Shown here piece after piece: positions 1-8,139 of a stretch of DNA of 40,949 nucleotides. The notes under the pieces were generated by a model. The model was not told the DNA's origin. It did not search any database and saw only the letters and a list, made by a program, of their open reading frames with translations. The number at the start of each line of letters is the position of its first letter. The stretch's first letter is position 1. The stretch is from CAZVIJ01 sp964626735 (GTDB lineage Bacteria > Patescibacteriota > Dojkabacteria > JAOAGR01), in the NCBI GenBank assembly GCA_964626735.1, contig CAZVIJ010000010.1:1-40949 (forward strand), given 5' to 3'. A program made the translations under genes and the position numbers.

Positions 1-2
1 TT

Positions 3-374
3 TCCGGGGAGTGCTTTCCCGAATGGTCGACAAACGAAGTAATCTGCAAGATCCTATTCAACATGCAGGAAGGAGATCAGGATTCGACTGCCCATAACTT
101 CCTGATCAAACGGAAAGGCAGCTATGCGGGCGTCGGATCGGTAGTATTCTCACGTAAGCACAATTTGGCGTATCTCACGAATATGGGCGTTTTGGAAAAG
201 TTCCGCGGGAAGGGAATTCAAACGCGAATGATTCAGTTCCGGTGTAACTGCGCAGTCGAGGCTGGCGTCTATAAGGTTTTCGCTATCGTCGAGCCTGAAT
301 CGATATCGCAGCATAACCTCGCCAAGTTGGGGTTTGAGGAAAGCGCCCGGTATTCCGTTTACTCGAAAGAATAG
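3..374 (+). CDS. GNAT-family N-acetyltransferase, 3' part (partial)
   Basis: This is the C-terminal part of a GCN5-related acetyltransferase, which would move an acetyl group from acetyl-CoA to an unknown amine. The frame is open to the left edge of the window, so the gene begins outside it; the first ATG seen, at 63, is probably internal. The acetyl-CoA loop is visible as FRGKGIQTRM (Q/R-x-x-G-x-G/A type), preceded by the usual beta strand (LAYLTNMGVLEKF). The closing part, HNLAKLGFEESARYSVYSKE, matches the N-x-x-x-x-x-x-G-F end of the fold. The substrate cannot be told. The next gene starts 40 bases downstream on the same strand. Confidence 0.75.
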   Translation, partial: SGECFPEWSTNEVICKILFNMQEGDQDSTAHNFLIKRKGSYAGVGSVVFSRKHNLAYLTNMGVLEKFRGKGIQTRMIQFRCNCAVEAGVYKVFAIVEPESISQHNLAKLGFEESARYSVYSKE

Positions 375-414
375 GTTTAATTAAATACTATGTTTGCTAT
401 ATTGGTGTCAGAAT

Positions 415-1890
415 ATGCCCTTTGACATCCTTCTCTTAATCGATCAGATCAGGAAGTTCCTCAAAAGCGAAAAAGGAACGATCGTATCCCTGTTGGCGAT
501 CATATTCATCGAGCTCATCATCTACAACTTCCTGTATAACCTGCTTATCAAGTACGTCCCTACCTTGGAGTTCCTCAAGATATTCGAACTCGTGATGCTT
601 TTGACGGTAGTTCTATGGTGGCTAAGCAGGAGGATTCCTACCAGCAAAACCAAGACGAACATCGGCATTTCCCGCTTCGATATCATCAATATCGACATAC
701 GGAACACCCTAACCGGGGAGGCTCGGTTTAATCTGGCCGAGGAGCTGGACTTGTACATCTACAATCGATTGCTCTTGGACAATCGAAGGCTCGATTTACG
801 AAAGTACCTCAATATCGTCGTTTTACCGCCGAGATTTGCCATCGACCGGAACAATAAGTACAACTTCAGGAAATTCCGGTTCCTCGATTTCGTCGTGACG
901 GGAGTCGTATATTTCGAAAACGAAAAGCTTTATATTACGCCGAACTTCATCTTCGTATACGATTTGCCGACGCTCTTGTTCAAGCAGATCAAGGATAAGC
1001 TCATTACCGACAAGAAGATTCTTTTCAATCTCGACGGATCAGCGAATCTTGAATTCGATAAGCTGCTCCACGGTATGACCTACATAGGCTTTTTGTATAC
1101 CTGCGTTAAGCAGGCACATCGGCGCCAATTCGAGAAGGCGGACGAGTTTGCCGATGAAATTATCGATAACCTCAAGAAGCTTTACGATTCCGACGACCAA
1201 AGCGTCAACCACGGAGATATCAACTTCCTGAAAATCGAGGCGCTTCTCTACTTCATCAAGGCCAAGAACCTGCATAAATACGGCAACCACCTGCTCTTCG
1301 ACAAGAGCGATGTCGAAGGAGCAAAGAAGATGTATCACGAAGCGGCAACGACATTGCTTCACCGAATCGAAGTTCTGAAGAAGCTCAAGGAGCTCCATAA
1401 CGAGACAGTCGATGACGAGATCGTCGACCACTCGTATGTGTACGCCATCGGCCTTCTTGCGAAAGAGAAAAATCGAGAGCAGGGCGGCGAGCTGCTCGCT
1501 TCCCTCAACCAAAACGTGAAGAACGAATCGAACGCCATGCTTGCGGAGGCACTGTACGCAGAACGAATGAACGAGCCAGACCAAGCACTTCCGAAATACC
1601 AGAAAATAGTCGAGAAAAATCCCAAGAACGTTTACGCACTCCGGAGACTTGTTTCCATCTACTTTTTGAAGGGGCGGTATAAAGAATGCATCTCCTCAGG
1701 CAAGCAATTGAGGGTCCTGACCCATCGCCAGGTGTACGATGTCGAATTTTACGATACGAGAGTAATCTTTAGGATTTGCCTCTCTGATTTGTTTACCTTC
1801 CGGCTCCCGGACGCCGCCATCATGTTTTGTCATGGTTTGTATGCGGTAGCTTACAATAAGGTGCAGTCACTGAAAGGCACCACGTTTTAG
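415..1890 (+). CDS. Membrane protein with cytoplasmic TPR-like C-terminal region, unknown function
   Basis: I do not recognise a named family. Two hydrophobic segments (about residues 23-44 and 56-71) anchor the protein. A long mostly helical soluble region follows, and near the end a helix pair resembles a tetratricopeptide repeat (residues about 365-435, with ALPKYQKIVEKNPKNVYALR). I chose the ATG at 415; a TTG at 394 would add seven residues, but no ribosome binding site favours either. The gene precedes the adenylate cyclase, 77 bases away, which has its own promoter. A scaffold role is possible from the repeat but is inference only. Confidence 0.7.
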   Translation: MPFDILLLIDQIRKFLKSEKGTIVSLLAIIFIELIIYNFLYNLLIKYVPTLEFLKIFELVMLLTVVLWWLSRRIPTSKTKTNIGISRFDIINIDIRNTLTGEARFNLAEELDLYIYNRLLLDNRRLDLRKYLNIVVLPPRFAIDRNNKYNFRKFRFLDFVVTGVVYFENEKLYITPNFIFVYDLPTLLFKQIKDKLITDKKILFNLDGSANLEFDKLLHGMTYIGFLYTCVKQAHRRQFEKADEFADEIIDNLKKLYDSDDQSVNHGDINFLKIEALLYFIKAKNLHKYGNHLLFDKSDVEGAKKMYHEAATTLLHRIEVLKKLKELHNETVDDEIVDHSYVYAIGLLAKEKNREQGGELLASLNQNVKNESNAMLAEALYAERMNEPDQALPKYQKIVEKNPKNVYALRRLVSIYFLKGRYKECISSGKQLRVLTHRQVYDVEFYDTRVIFRICLSDLFTFRLPDAAIMFCHGLYAVAYNKVQSLKGTTF

Positions 1891-1914
1891 GCCATCCCAG
1901 GTCTTTTACAGGAT

Positions 1915-1946
1915 ATGACATCATATAGTAAAATGCGTGGTATAAT
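1915..1946 (+). promoter_or_regulatory. Extended -10 promoter of the adenylate cyclase gene
   Basis: A perfect TATAAT at 1941-1946 is preceded by TGG at 1938-1940, an extended -10 element. An ATGACA at 1915-1920 could act as a -35, but its 20-base spacing is too long to matter much. The predicted transcript starts near 1953, about 15 bases before the ATG. Confidence 0.6.
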
Positions 1947-1967
1947 TCCTTTTGATAACGCAGTACG

Positions 1968-3932
1968 ATGAAGTTTCTAACCCGAGAGCAGATAACCGAT
2001 AAAATATCGTTCTACATCTACTTTGGTATTCTCATCGTCTTCTTCAGCCTACTCCTTAATCTTCCCTACTTCCATCAGCTCAATAACATGCTGTTGGATC
2101 AATTGCACGGCGATATCAAAGTCCGCCAAGAAGTCGTGGTCATCGGCATTGACGACAAGAGCCTGCAGGATATCGGTGCATGGCCTTGGAATCGCAGCAT
2201 CTTCGCCGTCGGCTTGGACAACCTCAAGAAATCGTCACCCAAGGTTACCGGTTTGGATGTTCTGTTTCTCGAAGACCGCGAGGGCGACAAAGAGCTCGAG
2301 ACGGAATTGAAGAATGTTAATTTCCCGGTCGTATTCGCCAGCAAGTTGATTGACGACCAAGTGCTCGTGAGCAAATTCAAGGGAATGAATGTCTCAGACG
2401 GCTTGATCAACTTCATCTCCGATACCGACGGAAAGATTCGAACGTCCGAGAACATCATCTCGTACGCCAATGACGCGAAGTGCTCGAATAGCTTCTCGTT
2501 CCAGATATTTACGACGTACCTAGGCGAAGATAAGCCGGTCAACTGCGACGTTAAGGCAATCGACGCCATCAACAAAAGCTTCAAGCTCAAGAACGACCAG
2601 TTCTTCAATTATGCGAGTTCGCCGTTCACGTATTACAGCTTCTCCGACCTCTACAATAACAAGATAGATCCGAATAACCTTAAAGACAAAATTGTCCTCA
2701 TCGGATCCACGGCAACCGATCTCAAGAATAACTTAAGCGACAACTTCACCGACGTTTTCGGCAAACGCATTTCGGGTATCGAGATACACGCCAATATCAT
2801 CAATTCGCTTCTCGAACATCGATTCCAGCAGTTCATCTCAGGGTGGATCTACTACCCGGGTATCTACGCAGTTTGTGCAGGGCTACTCTTCCTCTATCGA
2901 CGGATCAGGTCGAACAAAATCGAATTTGCCGTATACGCCGCTTCCATTACTGGTTCAATCGTTCTTGGCATCGCGCTTTTCAATATCGGCGTGAATTGGT
3001 ACTTCGTCTCGACGCTCGGAATGCTCACGGCGACGTACATTTACATGATCGCCTTCAAATACCTTATTGAGCAGCGGCAAAATCGCTTCATCCAAAAAGC
3101 GTTCAGCCAATACATCAATCCAGCACTGCTACAAAAGCTTGTCGAGAAGCCCGATATCCTCAGGCTCGGAGGCGAAAAGAAGGTAATTACGGTGCTATTC
3201 AGCGACATTCGCGGCTTCACCAGCATTTCCGAGAAGCTCCAGCCTGAACGGCTTATCAACCTCATTAACGAGTATCTCGACTTGATGTGCGAGATAATCC
3301 TTCAGAACAATGGAACCATCGACAAGTTCATCGGCGATGCGATTATGGCCTTCTGGAATGCTCCGCTCGACGAAAAGAACCACCAGTACCTCGCGGTCAA
3401 GACGGCCCTCGAGATGCACAAGAAGATGAAGGAGTTCAATGAGGAAAGCGGCATGGATTTGAACCTGAAAATTGGTATCGGCATCAATACGGGCGAGATG
3501 ATTGTCGGCAATGTCGGAAGCCGAAAACGATTCGACTACACCCTACTCGGCGACAACGTGAACCTCGGATCGAGGCTTGAAAATCTCAACAAGAAGTACG
3601 GAGGCAGCATCATTATCACCGAAAGCGTCATGAACGGCATGCGGAACAAGGATGATTTCTGCTTCAGGATTTTGGACGAGGTGATCGTTAAGGGCAGAAG
3701 CCTTCCGGTCAAGATTTACGAACCTATGTTCCTTACCGAAGAGAACGAAATTTTCTGCGGTGAGTACGCAAAAGCGTTCGACGAATACCAAAAGGGCAAT
3801 TTCGAAGATGCCATCCTGATGTTCTCCAAGTTCGGCGATCCGACTTCCAAGATGATGATCGACCGCATCAAGAATCTCGAAGAGGAAGATATTGAAAATT
3901 GGAGAGGCGTGTGGACCTGGAACGACAAATAA
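1968..3932 (+). CDS. CHASE2-domain class III adenylate cyclase
   Basis: Predicted membrane enzyme making cAMP from ATP. Order: a short N-terminal tail, a membrane helix (about 13-32), an extracytoplasmic CHASE2 sensor domain (about 40-290, with VVVIGIDDKSL and WPWNR), then three membrane helices (about 290-365), and a class III cyclase domain (about 400-590). Catalytic residues are present: metal-binding Asp413 (FSDIRGF) and Asp457 (IGDAIMAF), adenine-selecting Lys453 and Asp523, and transition-state Asn532 and Arg536 (GDNVNLGSRLE). Lys plus Asp at the base-selecting positions indicates adenylate rather than guanylate cyclase. The tail after 590 looks like a short helical repeat. It converges with the GH3 gene, only 3 bases away. 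No cAMP receptor is seen in the window. Confidence 0.92.
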   Translation: MKFLTREQITDKISFYIYFGILIVFFSLLLNLPYFHQLNNMLLDQLHGDIKVRQEVVVIGIDDKSLQDIGAWPWNRSIFAVGLDNLKKSSPKVTGLDVLFLEDREGDKELETELKNVNFPVVFASKLIDDQVLVSKFKGMNVSDGLINFISDTDGKIRTSENIISYANDAKCSNSFSFQIFTTYLGEDKPVNCDVKAIDAINKSFKLKNDQFFNYASSPFTYYSFSDLYNNKIDPNNLKDKIVLIGSTATDLKNNLSDNFTDVFGKRISGIEIHANIINSLLEHRFQQFISGWIYYPGIYAVCAGLLFLYRRIRSNKIEFAVYAASITGSIVLGIALFNIGVNWYFVSTLGMLTATYIYMIAFKYLIEQRQNRFIQKAFSQYINPALLQKLVEKPDILRLGGEKKVITVLFSDIRGFTSISEKLQPERLINLINEYLDLMCEIILQNNGTIDKFIGDAIMAFWNAPLDEKNHQYLAVKTALEMHKKMKEFNEESGMDLNLKIGIGINTGEMIVGNVGSRKRFDYTLLGDNVNLGSRLENLNKKYGGSIIITESVMNGMRNKDDFCFRILDEVIVKGRSLPVKIYEPMFLTEENEIFCGEYAKAFDEYQKGNFEDAILMFSKFGDPTSKMMIDRIKNLEEEDIENWRGVWTWNDK

Positions 3933-3935
3933 TCG

Positions 3936-5114
3936 CTAGATAGCGTTCAGCAGCTTGAATTTCTTTTCCAGTATTCTCGTAACGCTTTCATCGACCCGCG
4001 CTTCGGTTATGGTTCCCTGCTTTACCGAGTCGAGCATATACTGGTAAATGTCCTCGATTTTAGGCGTTGCGCTGACATCGAGCAGCAAGTCGTTTCCCGC
4101 TTGGAATGCAGCGACCATCGCCTGTTTCGTGTCGTACCCGGATTTCTCAAGCATCCCCATATCGTCGGTGACGATTATCCCGCGAAATCCTAACTTTCTT
4201 ATAAGAGCAACTTGTTTGGGCGATAACGTAGCCGGACTGTCCTCGATTGCCTTGTTCCGGATATGCGCATTCATGACAAAATCTATTCCGTTGCGGATAG
4301 CGCCTTCGAACGGGATTGCATCCGTGTTCATCCACTCGCTTTCCGGCATATCAATTTCGGGAATTGTCTTGTGGGAATCGAATGTTGTACGCCCATGCCC
4401 CGGAAAGTGCTTTACCGTCGATAATGTCATGTAGGTACAGCGAACCGCCCGTATCACTTTTTGGTTCACGAGCTCGGGCGTACTGCCGAATGAGCGTTCG
4501 GCGATGAAGCTATCCGGGCGATACGCTACGTCGGCGACGATACCGAAATTTACGTTTATTCCTTGTGCAGAAAGCAGCTCGGATGTATGGGCGAACGTGT
4601 TGCACACTTCGTGATTGCTTTTGGCCCCTAACGTTCTGGCTCCTGGGTTCGGGTCGTCCATGACTCGCTTAACGACGCCACCTTCCTGATCCACGGCGAC
4701 GAAAAGCGGCATATTAGGCGAGAGCTTTTGCAGTTCCTGCGACAGCCTTTGAGTGTCCTTGGAGATATTGTCGCCCATCAGAATTACTCCGCCGGCATGA
4801 ACTTTCTTTAGCTGATCTGCTACCTGTGCCGTTACCGTCGTTCCCCGTATTCGCCACATGAATAGCTGCCCAATCTTTTCCTCGAGCGTCATCGACTTGA
4901 TCGTCTTGCGCACGTACTCTGACTGCTCTTCGCGAAATAAATATTCGACGTCGCTCGTGGTTACGAAACTCTCCTCATTCGCGACTTCTGCTTTTGCCAA
5001 GGAATCGATTCGATACAGCTCGCTAGGCCTATTCGAGACTACGAAACCGATAAACGTCACCGAGAGCAGAAGAGCGCAGCCGAGCAGGCGAATTCGATTT
5101 CGGGCAGTTGACAT
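3936..5114 (-). CDS. Membrane-anchored glycoside hydrolase family 3, NagZ-like beta-N-acetylhexosaminidase
   Basis: GH3 enzymes of this type remove beta-linked N-acetylglucosamine, for example from peptidoglycan fragments. Residues 9-27 form one hydrophobic segment, so the enzyme is probably exported and tethered or processed. Family signatures are complete: VDQEGGVVKR (141-150), the NagZ loop KHFPGHG...DSH (235-248, with the acid/base His), and the nucleophile Asp317 in VTDDMGM. It is the last gene of the sortase operon, starting 2 bases after the hydrolase stop, which fits a job in envelope turnover. True NagZ of Gram-negatives is cytoplasmic, whereas this one carries a membrane anchor. The natural substrate is not shown by sequence. 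Confidence 0.88.
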   Translation of the reverse strand: MSTARNRIRLLGCALLLSVTFIGFVVSNRPSELYRIDSLAKAEVANEESFVTTSDVEYLFREEQSEYVRKTIKSMTLEEKIGQLFMWRIRGTTVTAQVADQLKKVHAGGVILMGDNISKDTQRLSQELQKLSPNMPLFVAVDQEGGVVKRVMDDPNPGARTLGAKSNHEVCNTFAHTSELLSAQGINVNFGIVADVAYRPDSFIAERSFGSTPELVNQKVIRAVRCTYMTLSTVKHFPGHGRTTFDSHKTIPEIDMPESEWMNTDAIPFEGAIRNGIDFVMNAHIRNKAIEDSPATLSPKQVALIRKLGFRGIIVTDDMGMLEKSGYDTKQAMVAAFQAGNDLLLDVSATPKIEDIYQYMLDSVKQGTITEARVDESVTRILEKKFKLLNAI

Positions 5115-5116
5115 GG

Positions 5117-6004
5117 TTATTTCATTATTTGATCGATAATTTCTCTGATCGAGCTCATGAACGTCTCGTTCTCTTCGACATCCCCGCGCGGTATATGTTT
5201 ATCTGAGGCGAACTGGCGGAAGTCGGCGTTCGGGAACAGCTTCTTGAAGCCCGAAATTGAACTTTCGACATCAAGATACTGGTCGTGCTGCGGGTAGGCG
5301 AATACGATGTTCTTCACCTGGTAGGTAATATTCAGTGTCGAAAGATCGATTTTCAGGAAGTCGCCCAGCGTTCTTCCCCAGTGCTGCATCGTCATTAAAC
5401 GCCATTGCTTTTTTTCGTATTCGACGATCGATTTGCTTTGCGCCGACTCCTTATCGACAAGCCGAACGAAAAACGGAAACAGCCGGTCGCTGTCGACAAG
5501 CTTCTGAATCAGCCAGCATAGGTAGCCACCTTTCGCCATGGTTTTAGTAAACCAGTAGACGAATCTCTTCATCGCCGGCTTCATCGATAAATACTTTCTC
5601 GAGTAAATCGGCGCCATCAGACCGATCTTCTGGAATTCCAGGAGCGGATGCATCAGCAGATAATCGACGATCACATTAGCCCCATGAGAAATGCCGAAAA
5701 GTCCTAACTTCTCGGTGGGAACGCCAAGATGCCGAATCAGCTTATCCAAAACTGCCGAACACAAATGAATATAGTTCTTGAAGTCGACGCACTCGGCTGA
5801 CTTTCCGAATCCGGGCAAGTCGACGGTTACGACGTTATACATCGATTTGAGAATATTAACGAAAGGCTTGATCCTCTCGGTATCCGCCCTGAGACCGTGC
5901 AATATGATCGCGTACGGCTTTTCCTCGGAATAATCGAAGTAGTAGAGGTGCACCTTGCACTCGCCCAAGAAAACATCGTGCTCGGAATTGGGGATAAACT
6001 CCAT
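5117..6004 (-). CDS. Alpha/beta hydrolase
   Basis: Alpha/beta-hydrolase fold protein, probably an esterase or lipase-like enzyme. The oxyanion segment is ILHGLRAD (34-41), the nucleophile elbow is G-I-S-H-G with Ser106, a candidate acid lies in YPQHDQYLD and a candidate His in SDKHIPRGD near the C-terminus. The strand VVTVDLPGFGKS (58-69) is typical of the family. No signal peptide is evident, so the protein is probably cytoplasmic. It sits in an operon between sortase (31-base gap) and the GH3 gene (2-base gap). The substrate is unknown. A link to envelope lipid or glycan metabolism is inferred from context only. Confidence 0.82.
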   Translation of the reverse strand: MEFIPNSEHDVFLGECKVHLYYFDYSEEKPYAIILHGLRADTERIKPFVNILKSMYNVVTVDLPGFGKSAECVDFKNYIHLCSAVLDKLIRHLGVPTEKLGLFGISHGANVIVDYLLMHPLLEFQKIGLMAPIYSRKYLSMKPAMKRFVYWFTKTMAKGGYLCWLIQKLVDSDRLFPFFVRLVDKESAQSKSIVEYEKKQWRLMTMQHWGRTLGDFLKIDLSTLNITYQVKNIVFAYPQHDQYLDVESSISGFKKLFPNADFRQFASDKHIPRGDVEENETFMSSIREIIDQIMK

Positions 6005-6035
6005 GCCTTATTGTAAGGCGATCGGTAACGAAACG

Positions 6036-6752
6036 CTACTCTTCCTGCACGGGATTTGCGAAAACCAGCAACCGCTTGAACGAGCTTCCGGGCGGCCAGC
6101 ATGTCATAAGCGTCAGCTTTTCCTTCTCCGAATCGTCGTACAGGTAGTTTACTTTCGACGGGTCGATGATTTTCTTATCGGCGACCTGGTACGTGAACTT
6201 GTGCTTGTTGTAGAAAATATAGATCTTATCGCCGTAATCGAGTTTGCCCAATAGGTAGAATACGGCGTTGTAGTGTAGGGCTACGTATAAGTTCGTCGAA
6301 GAGTGGGCAAAGATAAACATATCGCCTTTTTGTCCGGGAAGCGATGTTCCCTTCGCGTGGGCGACTCCCTGTTCGAGTTTCTTCTGGTATTCGGTCTTGT
6401 TCGTCGGATCGACATTGATCATTACTCTGGAATTGGCGCCGATCTTTGGGATTACGATGCCGAAGTACTCGTCGATAGGATGTATGACGTCCTTGTCATC
6501 CAACGCTTGCGGTTCGGGAAGTTTGGTCGGCGTCACCGTCGTTATCGGGTCGCCTTTGAGCATTACCCGATCGTTGGCATGGTTGCGGGTAAAGCGGTAG
6601 TGCATCTCTTGGGCAAGCAGCGGATAGTACAAGAGGCTTAGGATCAAGCCTGACGAGAGGAAAAGGATCAGCGCTGCGGCGCGGATCCTGGATACTTTTA
6701 CCCATTCCCTGGCTGCCTGCAGCGCTGAATGTATATGCTTCGAAAATCTCAT
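6036..6752 (-). CDS. Sortase (class D/E-like transpeptidase)
   Basis: Sortases cut LPXTG-type signals and attach surface proteins to the cell wall or other acceptors. An N-terminal membrane helix (about 23-45) is followed by the sortase barrel. The catalytic triad is visible: His150 in IFAHSS, Cys218 in TLMTC and Arg227 in FKRLLVFA. At 238 residues with an N-terminal anchor it resembles class D or E enzymes more than class B. Its start codon overlaps the stop of the upstream LPXTG protein by four bases (ATGA), so the pair is translationally coupled and that protein is its obvious substrate. It is the only sortase in the window. Confidence 0.93.
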   Translation of the reverse strand: MRFSKHIHSALQAAREWVKVSRIRAAALILFLSSGLILSLLYYPLLAQEMHYRFTRNHANDRVMLKGDPITTVTPTKLPEPQALDDKDVIHPIDEYFGIVIPKIGANSRVMINVDPTNKTEYQKKLEQGVAHAKGTSLPGQKGDMFIFAHSSTNLYVALHYNAVFYLLGKLDYGDKIYIFYNKHKFTYQVADKKIIDPSKVNYLYDDSEKEKLTLMTCWPPGSSFKRLLVFANPVQEE

Positions 6753-7897
6753 TTATTCTTCTTCAAATTCCTGCGGATCGCATCGTATGCGACGAGCACG
6801 GCTGAACTTACGAGGCCACCGAGGCCAAGGGCCAACCATATGTTTTCCGCACCGGTATCGGGCAACGTAGTAGCCCCGAGAACGCTGCCTTTCGGAAGGT
6901 TGTTATTCGAATTTCCGCCTACGTTTCCGATCCCAAGCGTATCGGTTGCGCCGAGAACGGATCCCGTTCTCGTTGGAGATGGTGTGATTAATCCTCCCGC
7001 TCCAACATCCGTAGGTGTTGGCGTAGCGTTGCTTCCTGTCGTTGTCGGGCTAGTGCTCGGCGTTGTGGTTGCCGAACCGGTTGGCGTTATCATCGCCGTA
7101 GGGGTACCGCTTACGCTACCCGATGGGGTAACGGTTGGGGTCGATCCGGTTGGAGTCGTTGAAGGTGTATCAGTTACGTCGCCAGTAGGAGTTGCAGACG
7201 GAGTTACGCTGCCGGTTGGGGTAACCGAGCCTGTTGGGGTAACGGTTATCGTGTCCGTTGGCGTGGTTGTCGCCGTTACCGAAGGCGTAGCCGTATCGGT
7301 CGGAGTGCCGGTCGTCGACGGAGTCGAAGATGGCGAGCTCGTGACGGTAGGCGTTACGAACCCTGTATTCGTGGGGGTAATGAACCCGGTCGTGGTTGGA
7401 GTTACCATGCCCGTGGTCGTAGGCGTACCCGATGGCGTTGCGGTAGGAGTTGGGGTCGGAAGGATGCACGGGAGATGAAGCAGGTAGAATCGCGCATTCC
7501 AGGTATCGTAAATCTGGGTGGTCGCCGAGATTATTTTGCCGTGGTTATCGCAGACAACCGCATAGTGCGCGGTAGTTCCCTCGTAGTTGTCCATCGGGAC
7601 AACTTGCACCAGACCGTCTTGTCGATATACCGTTATTGTCTGGGGAGCCTTAACCTGTTTCACCTTCGTGACGAGGAAGTGCCGCTCCGTTCCTGGGTTA
7701 CAGACGTTGGAAGTAATGATTTCGGCGTTAATGGTCTTAAGGGCAGCTGCATCGTAAGCAGTTTCCCCCTGAGCTTTCGCCAAATAATCGGTGATGACTA
7801 AACGAGCATTCATCACCACCAGGAACATGATGAACACCGCAAGCACATGCTTGTATCCGATATGTATTGTTTTGAGATAGGGGATTTTTTGATTCAT
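6749..7897 (-). CDS. LPXTG-anchored Thr/Pro-rich surface protein
   Basis: Predicted cell-surface protein. Order: an N-terminal membrane segment or uncleaved signal (about 14-32), a globular part with three cysteines (to about 142), a long Thr/Pro/Ser-rich stalk (about 143-306) built on imperfect TPTxTG units, a Gly/Asn linker, then the sorting signal LPDTG (345-349), a hydrophobic helix and the basic tail RRNLKKNK. A heptapeptide GSVLGAT occurs twice, at about 312 and 337, the second directly before LPDTG. The stalk is likely to cross a wall or S-layer and could be O-glycosylated. The gene leads the operon with its sortase. The function of the globular part is unknown. Confidence 0.85.
   Translation of the reverse strand: MNQKIPYLKTIHIGYKHVLAVFIMFLVVMNARLVITDYLAKAQGETAYDAAALKTINAEIITSNVCNPGTERHFLVTKVKQVKAPQTITVYRQDGLVQVVPMDNYEGTTAHYAVVCDNHGKIISATTQIYDTWNARFYLLHLPCILPTPTPTATPSGTPTTTGMVTPTTTGFITPTNTGFVTPTVTSSPSSTPSTTGTPTDTATPSVTATTTPTDTITVTPTGSVTPTGSVTPSATPTGDVTDTPSTTPTGSTPTVTPSGSVSGTPTAMITPTGSATTTPSTSPTTTGSNATPTPTDVGAGGLITPSPTRTGSVLGATDTLGIGNVGGNSNNNLPKGSVLGATTLPDTGAENIWLALGLGGLVSSAVLVAYDAIRRNLKKNK
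6979..7471 (-). repeat. Low-complexity repeat coding the Thr/Pro stalk
   Basis: Imperfect short tandem repeats encode TPT, TPTG and related units in the surface protein. The word GTTGGGGTAAC (plus strand, coding Val-Thr-Pro-Thr in part) occurs at 7215-7225 and 7233-7243. Such tracts tend to change length by slippage. Confidence 0.75.
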
Positions 7898-7964
7898 ATA
7901 CGTATGAATTATTTAGTTCAGTTTATTGTATATTATTTTTACCGTAACCTATATATGTCGCATT

Positions 7965-7993
7965 TATAGCGATAGAGAGATAACTATAGCGAT
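7965..7993. promoter_or_regulatory. Tandem direct repeat, candidate response-regulator binding site
   Basis: TATAGCGAT is repeated exactly at 7965-7973 and 7985-7993, 20 bases start to start, so the two copies face the same side of the helix. OmpR/PhoB-type regulators bind such direct repeats. The site lies between the response-regulator/kinase operon and the LPXTG-sortase operon. On the minus strand it stands just upstream of a -10-like TATATA without a good -35, as expected for an activated promoter. The regulator assignment is inference. Confidence 0.4.
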
Positions 7994-8139
7994 TCTCCCC
8001 GATATAAAACACAGGTTCGCGTCTAGACGAACATTGGTTTTCACCAAGTCACTGATTATACCATCCTTGAGCCAACTCCTTCAACACCTATATTCACCGT
8101 CACAATGGGATAAATGTGGCCTCGCGATAGTGACATGCG

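Noticed and set aside
1039..1584. 181-codon frame antisense to the 415 gene
   Set aside because: Shadow of the membrane protein gene; Leu/Val-rich by reverse reading of its Glu/Lys/Asn codons.
6729..7478. 249-codon plus-strand frame across the Thr/Pro repeat
   Set aside because: Antisense of the repeat, giving an artificial Val/Gly polymer; the minus-strand frame has signal, stalk, LPXTG and an operon context.
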